Notes under the pieces: generated by a model
Database searches by the model: none
The model's input: only the letters and a program-made list of their open reading frames with translations
Told to the model about the DNA's origin: nothing
Origin: an uncultured Eubacterium sp.
GTDB taxonomy: Bacteria; Bacillota_A; Clostridia; Lachnospirales; Lachnospiraceae
Reading direction: 5' to 3'
Assembly: GCA_948468465.1 (NCBI GenBank)
Contig: CAOKJJ010000019.1
Coordinates: 1 to 43,470, forward strand
DNA: 43,470 nt
Shown here: positions 31,456-40,570 of the stretch, piece by piece
Layout of the letters: each line of letters opens with the position of its first letter
Position numbering within the stretch: position 1 is the stretch's first letter
Program-made: the position numbers and the translations under genes

Positions 31456-33480
31456 TTATGAAATCTTTACCCCTCGAATCGCACTGTATTTTCCATAAAT
31501 TTTTCGTTCCATGGAATCTACTTTGTAAGCGCGGACTCTTATATAATAAATTTTGCCTCTTTGAAGGTTTTTCAATGTTTTTGACGTATAATACGTAGAT
31601 ATTTTTTTAACATTGGATGAAAAGTCTTTGCTTGTGGAATAGCAAATCTCATATCCTTCCGCACCAGTCACAGCATCTATTTTTACTTTTAACTGTCCGT
31701 TCTCATTGGACGCAAATGACGGTGTCGACGTTTTCTGCGGCTTTGTGATTCTTACCCACTGTGCATACAGCACGCACTCTGCATTTGGAATGGTTGATTT
31801 GCTTACTTTTCTGCCTCCGGACGCTTTTGTATACCATCCCTTGAATCTGTAGTTTGCCCGCTCTACCGTTGGCAATGCGTCTATTTCATCCCCGGCAGCC
31901 AGCGATATTTTCTGATAATTCAAATTTGTTCCGCCGTTCGGATGGAAGAAAATCTCGTAAAATACCTGGTCACTGTTTCCAGGTACTGGCGTTGTTGGAT
32001 TTTGTACATCATTGGATGATGAGCCTCCCACGACAATTTCAATGGTTTGGGATACTCCACTATAAGATACAACAATCCGGTTTGTCCCTGTCGTCAGTGT
32101 ACGCTGTGATACGGAATAACTGTATACTCTTTCGGAAGTGCCGTTTGAATAATTTGCCTGTACAACAAGTCCGTCCGAAACATTTGCCCCCGCATATTTC
32201 AGACCGTTATAAGCAACGGAAAGTCCTGTCAGAGCTTTTGTATCACTCCAATGTGCATAATAGGTCGTATTTTTGTTAATCACCGTTGTTTCTGTCAGTT
32301 TCGTTCCCTGCCCGTTTTGCGCTGTATACCAGCCAAGGAACTGTGCATTTGCTTTTGTCGTTGACGGCAGCGGATTAATCGTTCCCAGCTCGCTGACTAC
32401 AACAGGCGAAACCGGACTGCCTCCCTGACTGTTAAAAGAAACCGTATATGTAATTTTTGGCAGGCCTAAGTTGAAAAACTCCACATTATAAGAAATCGGT
32501 GTGCCTGCTCCCGTAATAGATACCTGGAACGTATCTCCGCTTCTGTATTCGCCAATGCTCTGCAGTGATGGGCGGAAAATAATGCATCCGGTCTGGCCGT
32601 AAGCGTTATTGTTGACATAAAAATCTCCGTCCGCTGAAGAATTAGAAAAACGCCATGTCTTATAATCTCTGTATCTCGTAAGAATTACCTGAATATCATT
32701 TGCGTTTATTGTGTGGCCAAGGCTAAAGCTCCATGGATAGTTCGCGGAGAAATATTCTACCGGCATCGTACGTGCCGGCCATGCCACACCTGTTTCGTAT
32801 GCAAGCGTATTGGTTGTATCTGTGACATAAGCGCTGCTGAATGTCCCTTTTAATCCGCTCACTACGCCGAACCCGGTCTGACGCATCTGCGGATTCAGCA
32901 AATATCTGCGCTCTTCCAGCGTAGCGATATCCGTACTTTCAGCACCGCCCATCCAGTCTGCAACAATCGTTTCATTTAAGCCGCGGCTTCCCCATGACGC
33001 CCATGAATTATTCGAACTGGTTGCTCCCAGCAGAGCTGTCTGGTACATTGTATTCGTCATAGAATACGGACGGCTTGGATTATGTGATACCTGTCCGTTT
33101 AAATAGTTAATGAGCGCCGCTGCCTGCGCATACTCGCAATATGTGCTGTTGATTGATACATTATCTGAAATTCCTGCAATATAACGAACCTGATTCAGCA
33201 TATTTAACGCAGACTGCTGCGTCGCATCTGATAATTTGCCCGGATCATACGGCAGTTCTACATATGGATTTGTCGTAAAACTGAAATTATCATTCATACC
33301 TGCACGGTTGGCTGCCACATAACTGCGGATTTCCTGCTGTGTGCGGTATCTCACATTCATTCCCTGCGATGCGGCATGTGCCTGTGTATGACTGCAGCTG
33401 AAAAATACCGCTGTCATCATTACAAAAAACATAGAAAATGCAATCATTAAATAGTGCTTTTTTTTGTACAAAAGATTCAT
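31456..33480 (-). CDS. Secreted CAP-domain protein with Listeria-Bacteroides repeats and Fn3 domain
   Basis: The predicted protein has 674 residues. The ATG at 33480 follows AGAAAGGAG; a longer frame overlaps the sortase gene. The signal peptide covers about residues 5-35. A CAP/SCP domain (LNMLNQVRYIAGISDNVSIN to NPQMRQTGFGVV) follows at about 85-225. Then come a long middle region, two InlB-type B repeats (NSQGG...LGWYTAQNGQG...YYAHW and HPNGG...GWYTKASGG...LYAQW) with an immunoglobulin-like segment between, and a C-terminal Fn3-like domain. I see no LPXTG or NPQTN-like sorting signal and no membrane anchor at the end. The gene starts 1 bp after the sortase stop, so the two are one operon. 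Confidence 0.85.
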   Translation of the reverse strand: MNLLYKKKHYLMIAFSMFFVMMTAVFFSCSHTQAHAASQGMNVRYRTQQEIRSYVAANRAGMNDNFSFTTNPYVELPYDPGKLSDATQQSALNMLNQVRYIAGISDNVSINSTYCEYAQAAALINYLNGQVSHNPSRPYSMTNTMYQTALLGATSSNNSWASWGSRGLNETIVADWMGGAESTDIATLEERRYLLNPQMRQTGFGVVSGLKGTFSSAYVTDTTNTLAYETGVAWPARTMPVEYFSANYPWSFSLGHTINANDIQVILTRYRDYKTWRFSNSSADGDFYVNNNAYGQTGCIIFRPSLQSIGEYRSGDTFQVSITGAGTPISYNVEFFNLGLPKITYTVSFNSQGGSPVSPVVVSELGTINPLPSTTKANAQFLGWYTAQNGQGTKLTETTVINKNTTYYAHWSDTKALTGLSVAYNGLKYAGANVSDGLVVQANYSNGTSERVYSYSVSQRTLTTGTNRIVVSYSGVSQTIEIVVGGSSSNDVQNPTTPVPGNSDQVFYEIFFHPNGGTNLNYQKISLAAGDEIDALPTVERANYRFKGWYTKASGGRKVSKSTIPNAECVLYAQWVRITKPQKTSTPSFASNENGQLKVKIDAVTGAEGYEICYSTSKDFSSNVKKISTYYTSKTLKNLQRGKIYYIRVRAYKVDSMERKIYGKYSAIRGVKIS

Positions 33481-33481
33481 A

Positions 33482-35143
33482 TTATCTCCTTTCTGCGTTT
33501 TCATCCACTCTTCTGGCAACAATAACCAGACGTCCATTTGGCTTTGAATATTCACACGTTGACAGCATTAAAAGCTGATCTCCGTACTGCAGCTGTATTC
33601 CTGTATCATACAGCTGGTTTTCTTTTACAAAATCAACACAATCCTGAAACTCGCGTTCTGAACGATAGTTGTAGAACCGATAGTATCGAAATCCCTCTTC
33701 GTCCTGATACAGGACTCTCGTAAGCAAAACCGCAGCGATCTGGTACGTACCTGTTTCATAAATCGTATCATACTGCAGCTGTGCATGATCCCGGTAAAAC
33801 TCCGGATCTTTGTACTGCTCCAGCATGCCGAAGCCTCGTCCGCTGCTCATATTATGTCCGTAAATTACCGTATTGTTATCCTGCGGAAAGCAGCTGCTGG
33901 CATTTTCCACAAAAAGAGAGCCTTCTTCTGACTTTTTTCCTGTGTAATCACGATGCAGATAATAATATCGTTCTCCCCGCTTTTCATCATCTGACTGCAT
34001 CACCGGCTGATCAATTTGTACTCCCGGTATTTTCAGCCAGCCAAACAAGTCAGGATATTTTTGATAAAATGACTGATACTGCGGCAGTATTTCCATAACC
34101 TTTTGCTTTTGCTTTTTATTTTGATTGGATGCTGTTCCTGTATCCGCCGTATTTTCATCCGGAATATGCGCATTCTTTTGCTCTGCCACTGCCTCCGCAT
34201 CTGATACAGGTTCCTGGATATCTGCAGATACAGATGAATCCAAGTCCAAAACAGTTTCTTTTTCCTCTGCAGGCGCACGCATATTCAAAGCATCATATTC
34301 CTCTGTATTTATCTGCTGCTCCGAATCCCTGGCATTTCCGGCCCGTTCTTTCGTAATTTTTTCCCTGTCCATGTGTACAGCCGATATCATCCCTGAAAAT
34401 AAATTCTGCAGCTTTTCTTTTCCCCGGCCATCCTCTGACTGCATATAAATCAGAAATATAATCAGTCCGACAGAAATAACAACAAACAGCGTCCAGGCTA
34501 TTTTTGCCTTGAATGATGATTTTCTAACAGCTTCTTCCGGCTGTATAATGAACTTTGACTCCTCCTCTGCCTCCTTTTTTCCATATCGTTGTTGCAGCAC
34601 ATTAATAAAAGCATCCCCTAACCAGCTGGAAAAATAATATTTTTCATCCCTTGTCAAAAGAGAAAGCGCTTTTTTCGCTTTTTCTTCATCCTCCCAGTTA
34701 CAGGACGAACATATTTTTTGAATCTTACTGATATCATGCTGAAGCATCCGCTGTTCTTCGCTGATATTTAATTCCAGTTTTGCTGCAATCTGCTCTGTAA
34801 ATGCCCTGCCGAATTCGGTACTGAAATAAGCATCTGTATCTGCTGATAACTCCTGATACTGGCTCTTCCAGTACAAGTCATACTGTGCTTGTCCATCCAG
34901 TATCAGTTCCTGCATTAAATGAATATCCTTTTGAAGCTTCGCCCAGTCTATCGGCTTCTCCTCATCAACCGATTTCTGCAGCATCAGCAAAAACTTCACC
35001 CCAAGCTCTCCGGCAAAGATCAGTTCCTGCTGCTTTGACAGCTTCTGGACATACCTTTCCATTTGATAATCGCCCATACGCCAGCATTCCGCGACCATAC
35101 GCTCTATATTTTGCAGATCAACCCATTCTGTATTCCATTTCAT
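33482..35143 (-). CDS. srtB: Class B sortase with large N-terminal cytoplasmic domain
   Basis: The predicted protein has 553 residues. The ATG at 35143 follows AAAGG. Residues 1-230 are soluble, acidic and helical with no recognised family. A membrane helix (KIAWTLFVVISVGLIIFLIY) follows at about 232-252, then a low-complexity linker, then the class B sortase domain (about 345-553). The catalytic residues are His in IYGHNMSSGRGFGM, Cys in MLSTCEYS and Arg in GRLVIVARRV. Ordinary class B sortases have about 250 residues, so the N-terminal part is an unusual fusion. It should attach proteins to peptidoglycan; the neighbour CAP protein is the natural client but lacks a clear signal. Confidence 0.88.
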   Translation of the reverse strand: MKWNTEWVDLQNIERMVAECWRMGDYQMERYVQKLSKQQELIFAGELGVKFLLMLQKSVDEEKPIDWAKLQKDIHLMQELILDGQAQYDLYWKSQYQELSADTDAYFSTEFGRAFTEQIAAKLELNISEEQRMLQHDISKIQKICSSCNWEDEEKAKKALSLLTRDEKYYFSSWLGDAFINVLQQRYGKKEAEEESKFIIQPEEAVRKSSFKAKIAWTLFVVISVGLIIFLIYMQSEDGRGKEKLQNLFSGMISAVHMDREKITKERAGNARDSEQQINTEEYDALNMRAPAEEKETVLDLDSSVSADIQEPVSDAEAVAEQKNAHIPDENTADTGTASNQNKKQKQKVMEILPQYQSFYQKYPDLFGWLKIPGVQIDQPVMQSDDEKRGERYYYLHRDYTGKKSEEGSLFVENASSCFPQDNNTVIYGHNMSSGRGFGMLEQYKDPEFYRDHAQLQYDTIYETGTYQIAAVLLTRVLYQDEEGFRYYRFYNYRSEREFQDCVDFVKENQLYDTGIQLQYGDQLLMLSTCEYSKPNGRLVIVARRVDENAERR

Positions 35144-35218
35144 AAAACAATCCTTTGATTCTTTGTTTTTACTATGAATATCGACATCTTGCATATTAAT
35201 GTTTACTGCTTTTTTAAT

Positions 35219-35247
35219 TATAGCAATAATGTTCCCAGAACTCAAGT
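35219..35247 (-). promoter_or_regulatory. Promoter of the sortase/CAP operon
   Basis: Read leftward, TTGAGT (35247-35242), a 17-bp spacer and TATAAT (35224-35219) lie 75 bp upstream of the sortase ATG. Confidence 0.75.
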
Positions 35248-35286
35248 ATTTCACACACGAGATTTTGTAAAACACTCTCTGACACG

Positions 35287-35319
35287 AAAAAAGGATCTTG
35301 CTTTCGCAAAATCCTTTTT
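35287..35319 (-). terminator. Terminator of the ABC permease gene
   Basis: The stem AAAAGGAT(C)TTGC / GCAA(A)ATCCTTTT has a 4-base loop and a T-run read leftward. It lies 15 bp beyond the permease stop. Confidence 0.8.
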
Positions 35320-35334
35320 CATAGCAACGTCCTT

Positions 35335-37320
35335 TTATTTACTTACAATCCGATAATAAACCCGTGCCGTCAGCACGTAAATGACAATATACATCAAGGC
35401 AAATACCAAAAATGAAACACCGGTACACATAATATACAGCTTTGTATTTACAAAGTTCATCAGTGCCAGCAGCCTTGATATAAGCGGAAATGCCGCTGCC
35501 ACATGGATAAATGCCGCAAGCAAAGGCAGAAAGAATACCGTCAGTACCTGCGATCGAATGGCAGCTCTTACTTCCCGCCGTTCCATCCCGACTTTTTGCA
35601 TAATGGCAAATCGTTCCCTGTCGTCATAGCCTTCTGAAATCTGTTTGTAGTAAATGATCAGCACCGTAGCCATAACAAACAGCACAGCTAAAAATGTCCC
35701 GATAAAAAAGAATCCTCCGTATAGGCTTGCAAAATCCATTCTGGCCGCTGCCCGCGACTCTGTCCATGTATTCAGGTCACGTGCTTTCATCTCATGCTGG
35801 ATTGCGGCATAAAATTGCTTTTGTTCCTCCTGGCCGGCAGCACTGTCGAATCCGTAAAACTCACTGATATTAGTGGCAATGTCTCCATATGCCTCCTGCT
35901 GCTGTTCGTATATTTCATGTAGTTCCTGCTCATCTGGCACAATCATAATCAATGTATTTGACATATTTGCCATAAGAGTGCCACTAACCGTAAAATGATC
36001 CAGCTTTTCCCGTATCTGATACTCTTTCCCAAACAGCTTTACCACCGGTTCCTCATATTCCTCACGGACAGAATAGACCAAAATCTCCTTATCACCCAAT
36101 GTTTTTTGCTGTCCTTCCACGTAATTATAATCTTCCAGCATCATAAAAAATAAAACATAAGACGAATCTATCGCTGTCACAGGCGCGCTTCTGTCAACAA
36201 TAAAAGTGTCTCCGTCACGTAACGCTGAAAAATTCAGATAGCGATAGCGGACTTCGTTTTTCACATTAAAATGATGTTCTTTCTGCAGATCATATACCGT
36301 ATCAAATACTTCCTCATTACGCTCTTTTTCTTTTTCATGAGACAATACCATAAATTCAGACGTATAACGTGTTTTTAATATATCATCCATTCCAATGATC
36401 ATAGAGCTTGTAGATGATACCATAACAAGCACCATCGTAGAGAGAATACAAATATTTGCCAGGCCGACCGCATTTTGTTTCATCCGATAGATCATGCCGG
36501 ATATGCTGATAAAATGCCGTGACTGATAATAATATTTTTTATTTTTGCGCATGAGCTTTAAAAATGCGATGCTTCCTGCCGTAAACAGGAAATACGTTCC
36601 AAATATAACGAGCAGCACCGCGACAAAAAACGCGGGAATCGAAGTAATCGGATTTTTTGTTGCAGCCGCTATATAATAACCGCTTCCAATACATACTATT
36701 CCAAGCGCTGTCATCAGCCGTTTTGTTTTCGGCTCCTTTTCTCCGGCACGGCTGTCCTGCAGTAACTCCATCGGGTTCGAGATCTGAATCTGGCAAACAG
36801 CGTTTAAAAAAATCAGTACAAAAATGGCAGCTGCCAGCTTTACTGTGTATGCAACCACTTTTGATGAAACAAAAAATCCTAAGACAGTCTGTGCGCCTGC
36901 AAGTTTCCCAATCAGCAAAAACATCAGCTTATCCAGCGCTATGCCCAGCCCTATGCCTGCCGCAAGGCTGACTGCCATTACATACAGCGTTTCCCAGCCA
37001 AGCACAAGCGCCAGATGCCGTTTTTCCATGCCAAGAATATTAAATACACCAAATTCTTTTTTTCGGCGTTTTACAAGAAAGCTGTTTGTATAAAATAAAA
37101 AGATAAACGCAAAAATTGCTACAACAACGCTGCCCAGCCCTAATATATAAATAATGGTATCTCCGCCCAGCATTTGTTCAATGCCCGGATTCATAGACAG
37201 CGATTTAAAAATATAAAACATGGCTATCGTCACGATACATGTTAAAATAAATGGGAAGTATGTTTTTCTGTTTTTCTTTATATTATTTGCCGCCAGTTTG
37301 GGATAAAATGCTGTTTTCAT
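35335..37320 (-). CDS. BceB/FtsX-type ABC transporter permease
   Basis: The predicted protein has 661 residues. The layout is ten hydrophobic segments with a large extracytoplasmic domain of about 200 residues between helices 7 and 8, and FtsX-like cores at both ends (YTNSFLVKRRKKEFGVFNIL, GYDDRERFAIMQKVGMERRE). That is the BceB/VraG plan. With its ATPase it forms a peptide-antibiotic resistance and sensing transporter in the cell membrane. The start overlaps the ATPase stop by 4 bp. Confidence 0.9.
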   Translation of the reverse strand: MKTAFYPKLAANNIKKNRKTYFPFILTCIVTIAMFYIFKSLSMNPGIEQMLGGDTIIYILGLGSVVVAIFAFIFLFYTNSFLVKRRKKEFGVFNILGMEKRHLALVLGWETLYVMAVSLAAGIGLGIALDKLMFLLIGKLAGAQTVLGFFVSSKVVAYTVKLAAAIFVLIFLNAVCQIQISNPMELLQDSRAGEKEPKTKRLMTALGIVCIGSGYYIAAATKNPITSIPAFFVAVLLVIFGTYFLFTAGSIAFLKLMRKNKKYYYQSRHFISISGMIYRMKQNAVGLANICILSTMVLVMVSSTSSMIIGMDDILKTRYTSEFMVLSHEKEKERNEEVFDTVYDLQKEHHFNVKNEVRYRYLNFSALRDGDTFIVDRSAPVTAIDSSYVLFFMMLEDYNYVEGQQKTLGDKEILVYSVREEYEEPVVKLFGKEYQIREKLDHFTVSGTLMANMSNTLIMIVPDEQELHEIYEQQQEAYGDIATNISEFYGFDSAAGQEEQKQFYAAIQHEMKARDLNTWTESRAAARMDFASLYGGFFFIGTFLAVLFVMATVLIIYYKQISEGYDDRERFAIMQKVGMERREVRAAIRSQVLTVFFLPLLAAFIHVAAAFPLISRLLALMNFVNTKLYIMCTGVSFLVFALMYIVIYVLTARVYYRIVSK

Positions 37321-38081
37321 CTTCTCTCACCACCTGTCGCCAGCAGTGTCAGCGTATCGGATATTTTCTGATACATCTGCTCATTCGTACTGTTGCCTCG
37401 GTAAATCTGATGAAATACCTCGCCGTCCTTAATAAATAACACCCGTCCCGCATGGCTGGCTGCTTTGGCAGAATGTGTAACCATCAAAATTGTCTGACTA
37501 TCGGCATTGATCTCGCTGAAAATCCGCAGCAGTCCATCGGCAGAACGGGAATCCAGCGCTCCTGTCGGTTCATCGGCAAGCACCAGCTTTGGTTTCGTTA
37601 TAAGCGCACGCGCAACTGCCGCACGCTGTTTCTGTCCGCCGGACACTTCATACGGATATTTCGAAAGGATATCTGTTATTCCCAGCTTTGCGGCAATCGG
37701 CGTCAGCCATGCGCACATTTCCCTGTAAGCGCATCCGCCTAATACAAGCGGCAAAAAAATATTGTCCTGTAAAGAAAACGTATCCAACAGATTAAAGTCC
37801 TGAAATACAAACCCTAAATTATTTCTGCGAAACGCTGTCATTTCTTTTTCTTTCAGGCCCCACATACTTTTTCCTGCCAGCAGTACCTGCCCGCTCGTAG
37901 GCTTATCCAATGCCGCCAAAATATTCAGCAAAGTTGTCTTGCCGGAGCCTGACTCTCCCATAATCGCTACATATTCTCCTTCTTCTACAGAAAAAGATAC
38001 ATTTGCCAATGCCTGCACCTGATTTCCCCCATGACGGGTCGTATATATTTTTTTCAGGCATTTTGCTTCCAATATTGCCAT
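37317..38081 (-). CDS. BceA-type ABC transporter ATPase
   Basis: The predicted protein has 254 residues. Walker A is GESGSGKT, the Q-loop lies in FVFQDFNLLD, the signature is SGGQKQRAAVARAL, Walker B is LVLADEP and the H-loop is MVTHS. It is a MacB/LolD-type ATPase paired with the downstream FtsX-like permease. GGAGG lies before the ATG. Its own promoter lies in the gap behind the histidine kinase gene, as in Bce-type loci where the response regulator induces the transporter. Confidence 0.93.
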   Translation of the reverse strand: MAILEAKCLKKIYTTRHGGNQVQALANVSFSVEEGEYVAIMGESGSGKTTLLNILAALDKPTSGQVLLAGKSMWGLKEKEMTAFRRNNLGFVFQDFNLLDTFSLQDNIFLPLVLGGCAYREMCAWLTPIAAKLGITDILSKYPYEVSGGQKQRAAVARALITKPKLVLADEPTGALDSRSADGLLRIFSEINADSQTILMVTHSAKAASHAGRVLFIKDGEVFHQIYRGNSTNEQMYQKISDTLTLLATGGERR

Positions 38082-38120
38082 TGTTATGACCTCCTTGTTT
38101 CCTCTTGTATTTCTGTATGG

Positions 38121-38206
38121 TTATCATAACAGGGCCGGAGCTGTTTCAACATCGAATCAGGTGACATTTTAACCGGTTTATGTGACATTTTTGCAAGGTG
38201 TGTCAC
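38121..38206 (-). promoter_or_regulatory. Promoter and probable response-regulator operator of the ABC genes
   Basis: Read leftward, TTGAAA (38149-38144), a 17-bp spacer and TGATAA (38126-38121) form the promoter. Upstream of it GTGACATTTT occurs at 38161-38170 and 38182-38191, exactly 21 bp apart (two helical turns), and an inverted TGTCAC lies at 38201-38206. Such direct repeats just upstream of -35 are typical binding sites of OmpR-family regulators. Confidence 0.7.
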
Positions 38207-38227
38207 AGATGTCCGAAAAAGATAATA

Positions 38228-39238
38228 TCATATCATGGTCAGTTCTTCCGTATGAAAATCGATCAGAAATGCAGTCCCTTTTCCGACCTCCGATTCCACC
38301 CGAATCTGATGTGACAGCTTGTCCGCTGTCATACGGCATAAATACAGCCCAAGTCCGGTCGATTTTTTATCAGCTCTCCCATTATAGCCTGTAAAACCTT
38401 TCTCAAAAATACGCGGCAGGTCTTCGGGCGCTATTCCTATTCCTGTATCTGCAATCTGCAGTACTTTTTCCTCCGGCATTGTGATACGTACCTCACCTTC
38501 CTGCGTATATTTCACCGCATTGGATAAAATCTGCTCTATTAAAAACAGCAGCCATTTTTCATCTGTCAGTACTGTTTGTCCGGTCGGTTCATACGACAGC
38601 CGGATTCGTTTTCGCACAAACTGAAAAGCATATTTATGTACAGCCTGACGGATAATATCATCCAGTCTGTATTCCTGAAATACAAAATCAGAGCTCTCAC
38701 TGCCAAGCCGCAGATAACCGAGCGCCATCTCCACATACCGTTCAATCCGAAACAGCTGCGCCAGTAATTCCCGATTTTCTTTTGTATCTTCGGCCTGCAG
38801 CGTCATACGCATAACGGAAATCGGCGTTTTAATCTGATGTACCCATGTCGTATAATAATCGATACGCTCCTGTCGTTCCTGCTGCCATTCTGTCTGTTTT
38901 GTATCAAAAATATGTTTCAGCCTGTGTATTACCTCCTGTGCGTCTGCTTCTGGCAGCGTCTTTGATTTTGGCAGGGCATCATCCGTGATCTCTATATTTT
39001 CCATAATATCAAGCCACACAAGATGTCTTTTCCTGTAAAAATAAAAATGGACGGACAGTACGGAAACTGTCAGTATCGTACATAAAGCTGCGGCATACCA
39101 GACAGCTTCTGTCTCCAAATGATACAAATAAAATATCACAGCAAAAATACATACATTGACAGCCGACATACATGCCACGAGGCGATACTGCCATATATAA
39201 GCTAATAAAACCGTCTGCCTGCGTGTTTTCTCCATCAT
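38228..39238 (-). CDS. BceS-type sensor histidine kinase
   Basis: The predicted protein has 336 residues. Two N-terminal helices (about 12-40 and 48-68) have almost no outside loop, the intramembrane-sensing plan that needs a BceAB transporter as sensor. The phospho-accepting His is H134 (WVHQIKTP), the N-box lies in SNAVKYTQE, the G1 box in DTGIGIAPED and the G2 box in STGLGLYLC. It phosphorylates the regulator whose stop lies 2 bp upstream. Confidence 0.92.
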   Translation of the reverse strand: MMEKTRRQTVLLAYIWQYRLVACMSAVNVCIFAVIFYLYHLETEAVWYAAALCTILTVSVLSVHFYFYRKRHLVWLDIMENIEITDDALPKSKTLPEADAQEVIHRLKHIFDTKQTEWQQERQERIDYYTTWVHQIKTPISVMRMTLQAEDTKENRELLAQLFRIERYVEMALGYLRLGSESSDFVFQEYRLDDIIRQAVHKYAFQFVRKRIRLSYEPTGQTVLTDEKWLLFLIEQILSNAVKYTQEGEVRITMPEEKVLQIADTGIGIAPEDLPRIFEKGFTGYNGRADKKSTGLGLYLCRMTADKLSHQIRVESEVGKGTAFLIDFHTEELTMI

Positions 39239-39240
39239 TG

Positions 39241-39921
39241 CTATTCACCTGCCTCGATCATATATCCGCTGCCGACCTTTGTCATAATAAAATTTTTAAG
39301 CCCCGCCTTTTCCAGTTTTTTTCTCAATCTTGTTACGTTCACAGTCAGCGTGTTTTCTTCCACATAACAATCCATCTGCCACAATTTGGTCATCAGCGTA
39401 TCACGGCTGACGACCTTTCCTTTGTTCTCCAGCAGCTGCTGTAAAATCCGAAATTCATTTTTCGTCAGCTCTATTCTGTTGTTTTCATAAGTAAGCGACG
39501 CGTCATTGAGATTTAATACCGCTCCGCGATGCTCCAGTACAGGTATTTTTCCGTTCATATTGTAAGCACGCCGCAGAGCCGCCTGCAGCTTTGCGGTTAA
39601 AACATCCAAATCCACCGGCTTTGGGATAAAATCATCACCGCCCATATTCATGGCCATGACAATATTCATATTATCCGATGCTGACGACAGAAAAATGACC
39701 GGTATATTCGATATTTTGCGGATCTGCGTACACCAGTAATAACCGTTATAAAACGGCAGCATAATATCTACAATCACCATATGCGGGTCAAAGCTGATAA
39801 ACTCCGGCATAATATTTTGAAAATTCCTGACACACATGACCGTATTTCCCCATGTCTCTATCTGCTTTTTTACTGCATGTGCCATTTCCATATCATCTTC
39901 AATCACCATAATTTTGTACAT
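39241..39921 (-). CDS. OmpR-family response regulator
   Basis: The predicted protein has 226 residues. The ATG at 39921 follows GAGG; a TTG four codons earlier is the alternative. The receiver domain has Asp at 9-10 (IEDD), the phosphorylation site D52 (IVDIMLP) and Lys in FIPKPVD. A winged-helix DNA-binding domain follows (LTKNEFRILQQLLENKGKVV, NTLTVNVTRLRKKLEKAG). It should activate the ABC genes through the GTGACATTTT repeats. Confidence 0.93.
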   Translation of the reverse strand: MYKIMVIEDDMEMAHAVKKQIETWGNTVMCVRNFQNIMPEFISFDPHMVIVDIMLPFYNGYYWCTQIRKISNIPVIFLSSASDNMNIVMAMNMGGDDFIPKPVDLDVLTAKLQAALRRAYNMNGKIPVLEHRGAVLNLNDASLTYENNRIELTKNEFRILQQLLENKGKVVSRDTLMTKLWQMDCYVEENTLTVNVTRLRKKLEKAGLKNFIMTKVGSGYMIEAGE

Positions 39922-39966
39922 ACGACACCTCAACTGTTTTTGCTGTTTGATCTGTTATCTGATCTG

Positions 39967-40425
39967 TTATCTTCCTTCTGCAAATATTGTTATACCATTG
40001 ATCAGCCAAATGAACAATCCCCATACTGCCGCAAACAATACCGATTTCCATCCAAAGCTATGATTGAGATAAGAAACCAGCTGATGCAGCAAAAATGCAG
40101 GCACTGCCAGCCAGATGCAAATACGATTTAAATATTCCATGCGAACTTTCCTGAATCTATGCATATCCACCGGCATATACTGCAGTTTGTTCCTGATCGG
40201 CACCCATTTGCCATTTTCCTTAACGCTCAGATACAGCTGCATATAATGATGCACACCTGCCGCACAAAGTACGCATCCAAACCACATGTTCAGTTCTGCA
40301 GGCTTATAGGCGAGTATACATAGCATTCCGCACCCACACTCCACTCCCGCACAGATTTTTCCAAGCAAAAAATCATTCTCATGCACCTGCTTCCATTGCC
40401 GATCAAATTTTCGAATTTTATCCAT
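39967..40425 (-). CDS. Small membrane protein of the YtrA-type operon
   Basis: The predicted protein has 152 residues. The ATG at 40425 follows AAGGGAG. Four hydrophobic segments lie at about 25-42, 46-62, 105-120 and 128-148. There is no known domain. It is the last gene of the leftward ABC operon and lies 45 bp upstream of the response regulator, so read-through between the two loci is possible. It may be a permease partner or immunity factor. Confidence 0.65.
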   Translation of the reverse strand: MDKIRKFDRQWKQVHENDFLLGKICAGVECGCGMLCILAYKPAELNMWFGCVLCAAGVHHYMQLYLSVKENGKWVPIRNKLQYMPVDMHRFRKVRMEYLNRICIWLAVPAFLLHQLVSYLNHSFGWKSVLFAAVWGLFIWLINGITIFAEGR

Positions 40426-40458
40426 ACTTATGCTCCCTTCTGACACACTTTCCTGCCT

Positions 40459-40570
40459 ATGCCATTCTTATGCCATCACCTGTCTGTTCTCAGGCATTAT
40501 GACATCATCTACTTACTTTTGCCATCCTTACGCCATTACCTGTCCGTTCTCAAGCATTATGACATCATCC
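40459..40570 (-). repeat. 60-bp tandem duplication at the 3' end of an ATPase gene
   Basis: The segment about 40519-40570 (last codons of the ATPase gene) recurs at 40459-40510 with an exact 60-bp period and about seven substitutions. The second copy is outside the gene and reads as a decayed repeat of the C-terminus. Confidence 0.85.
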
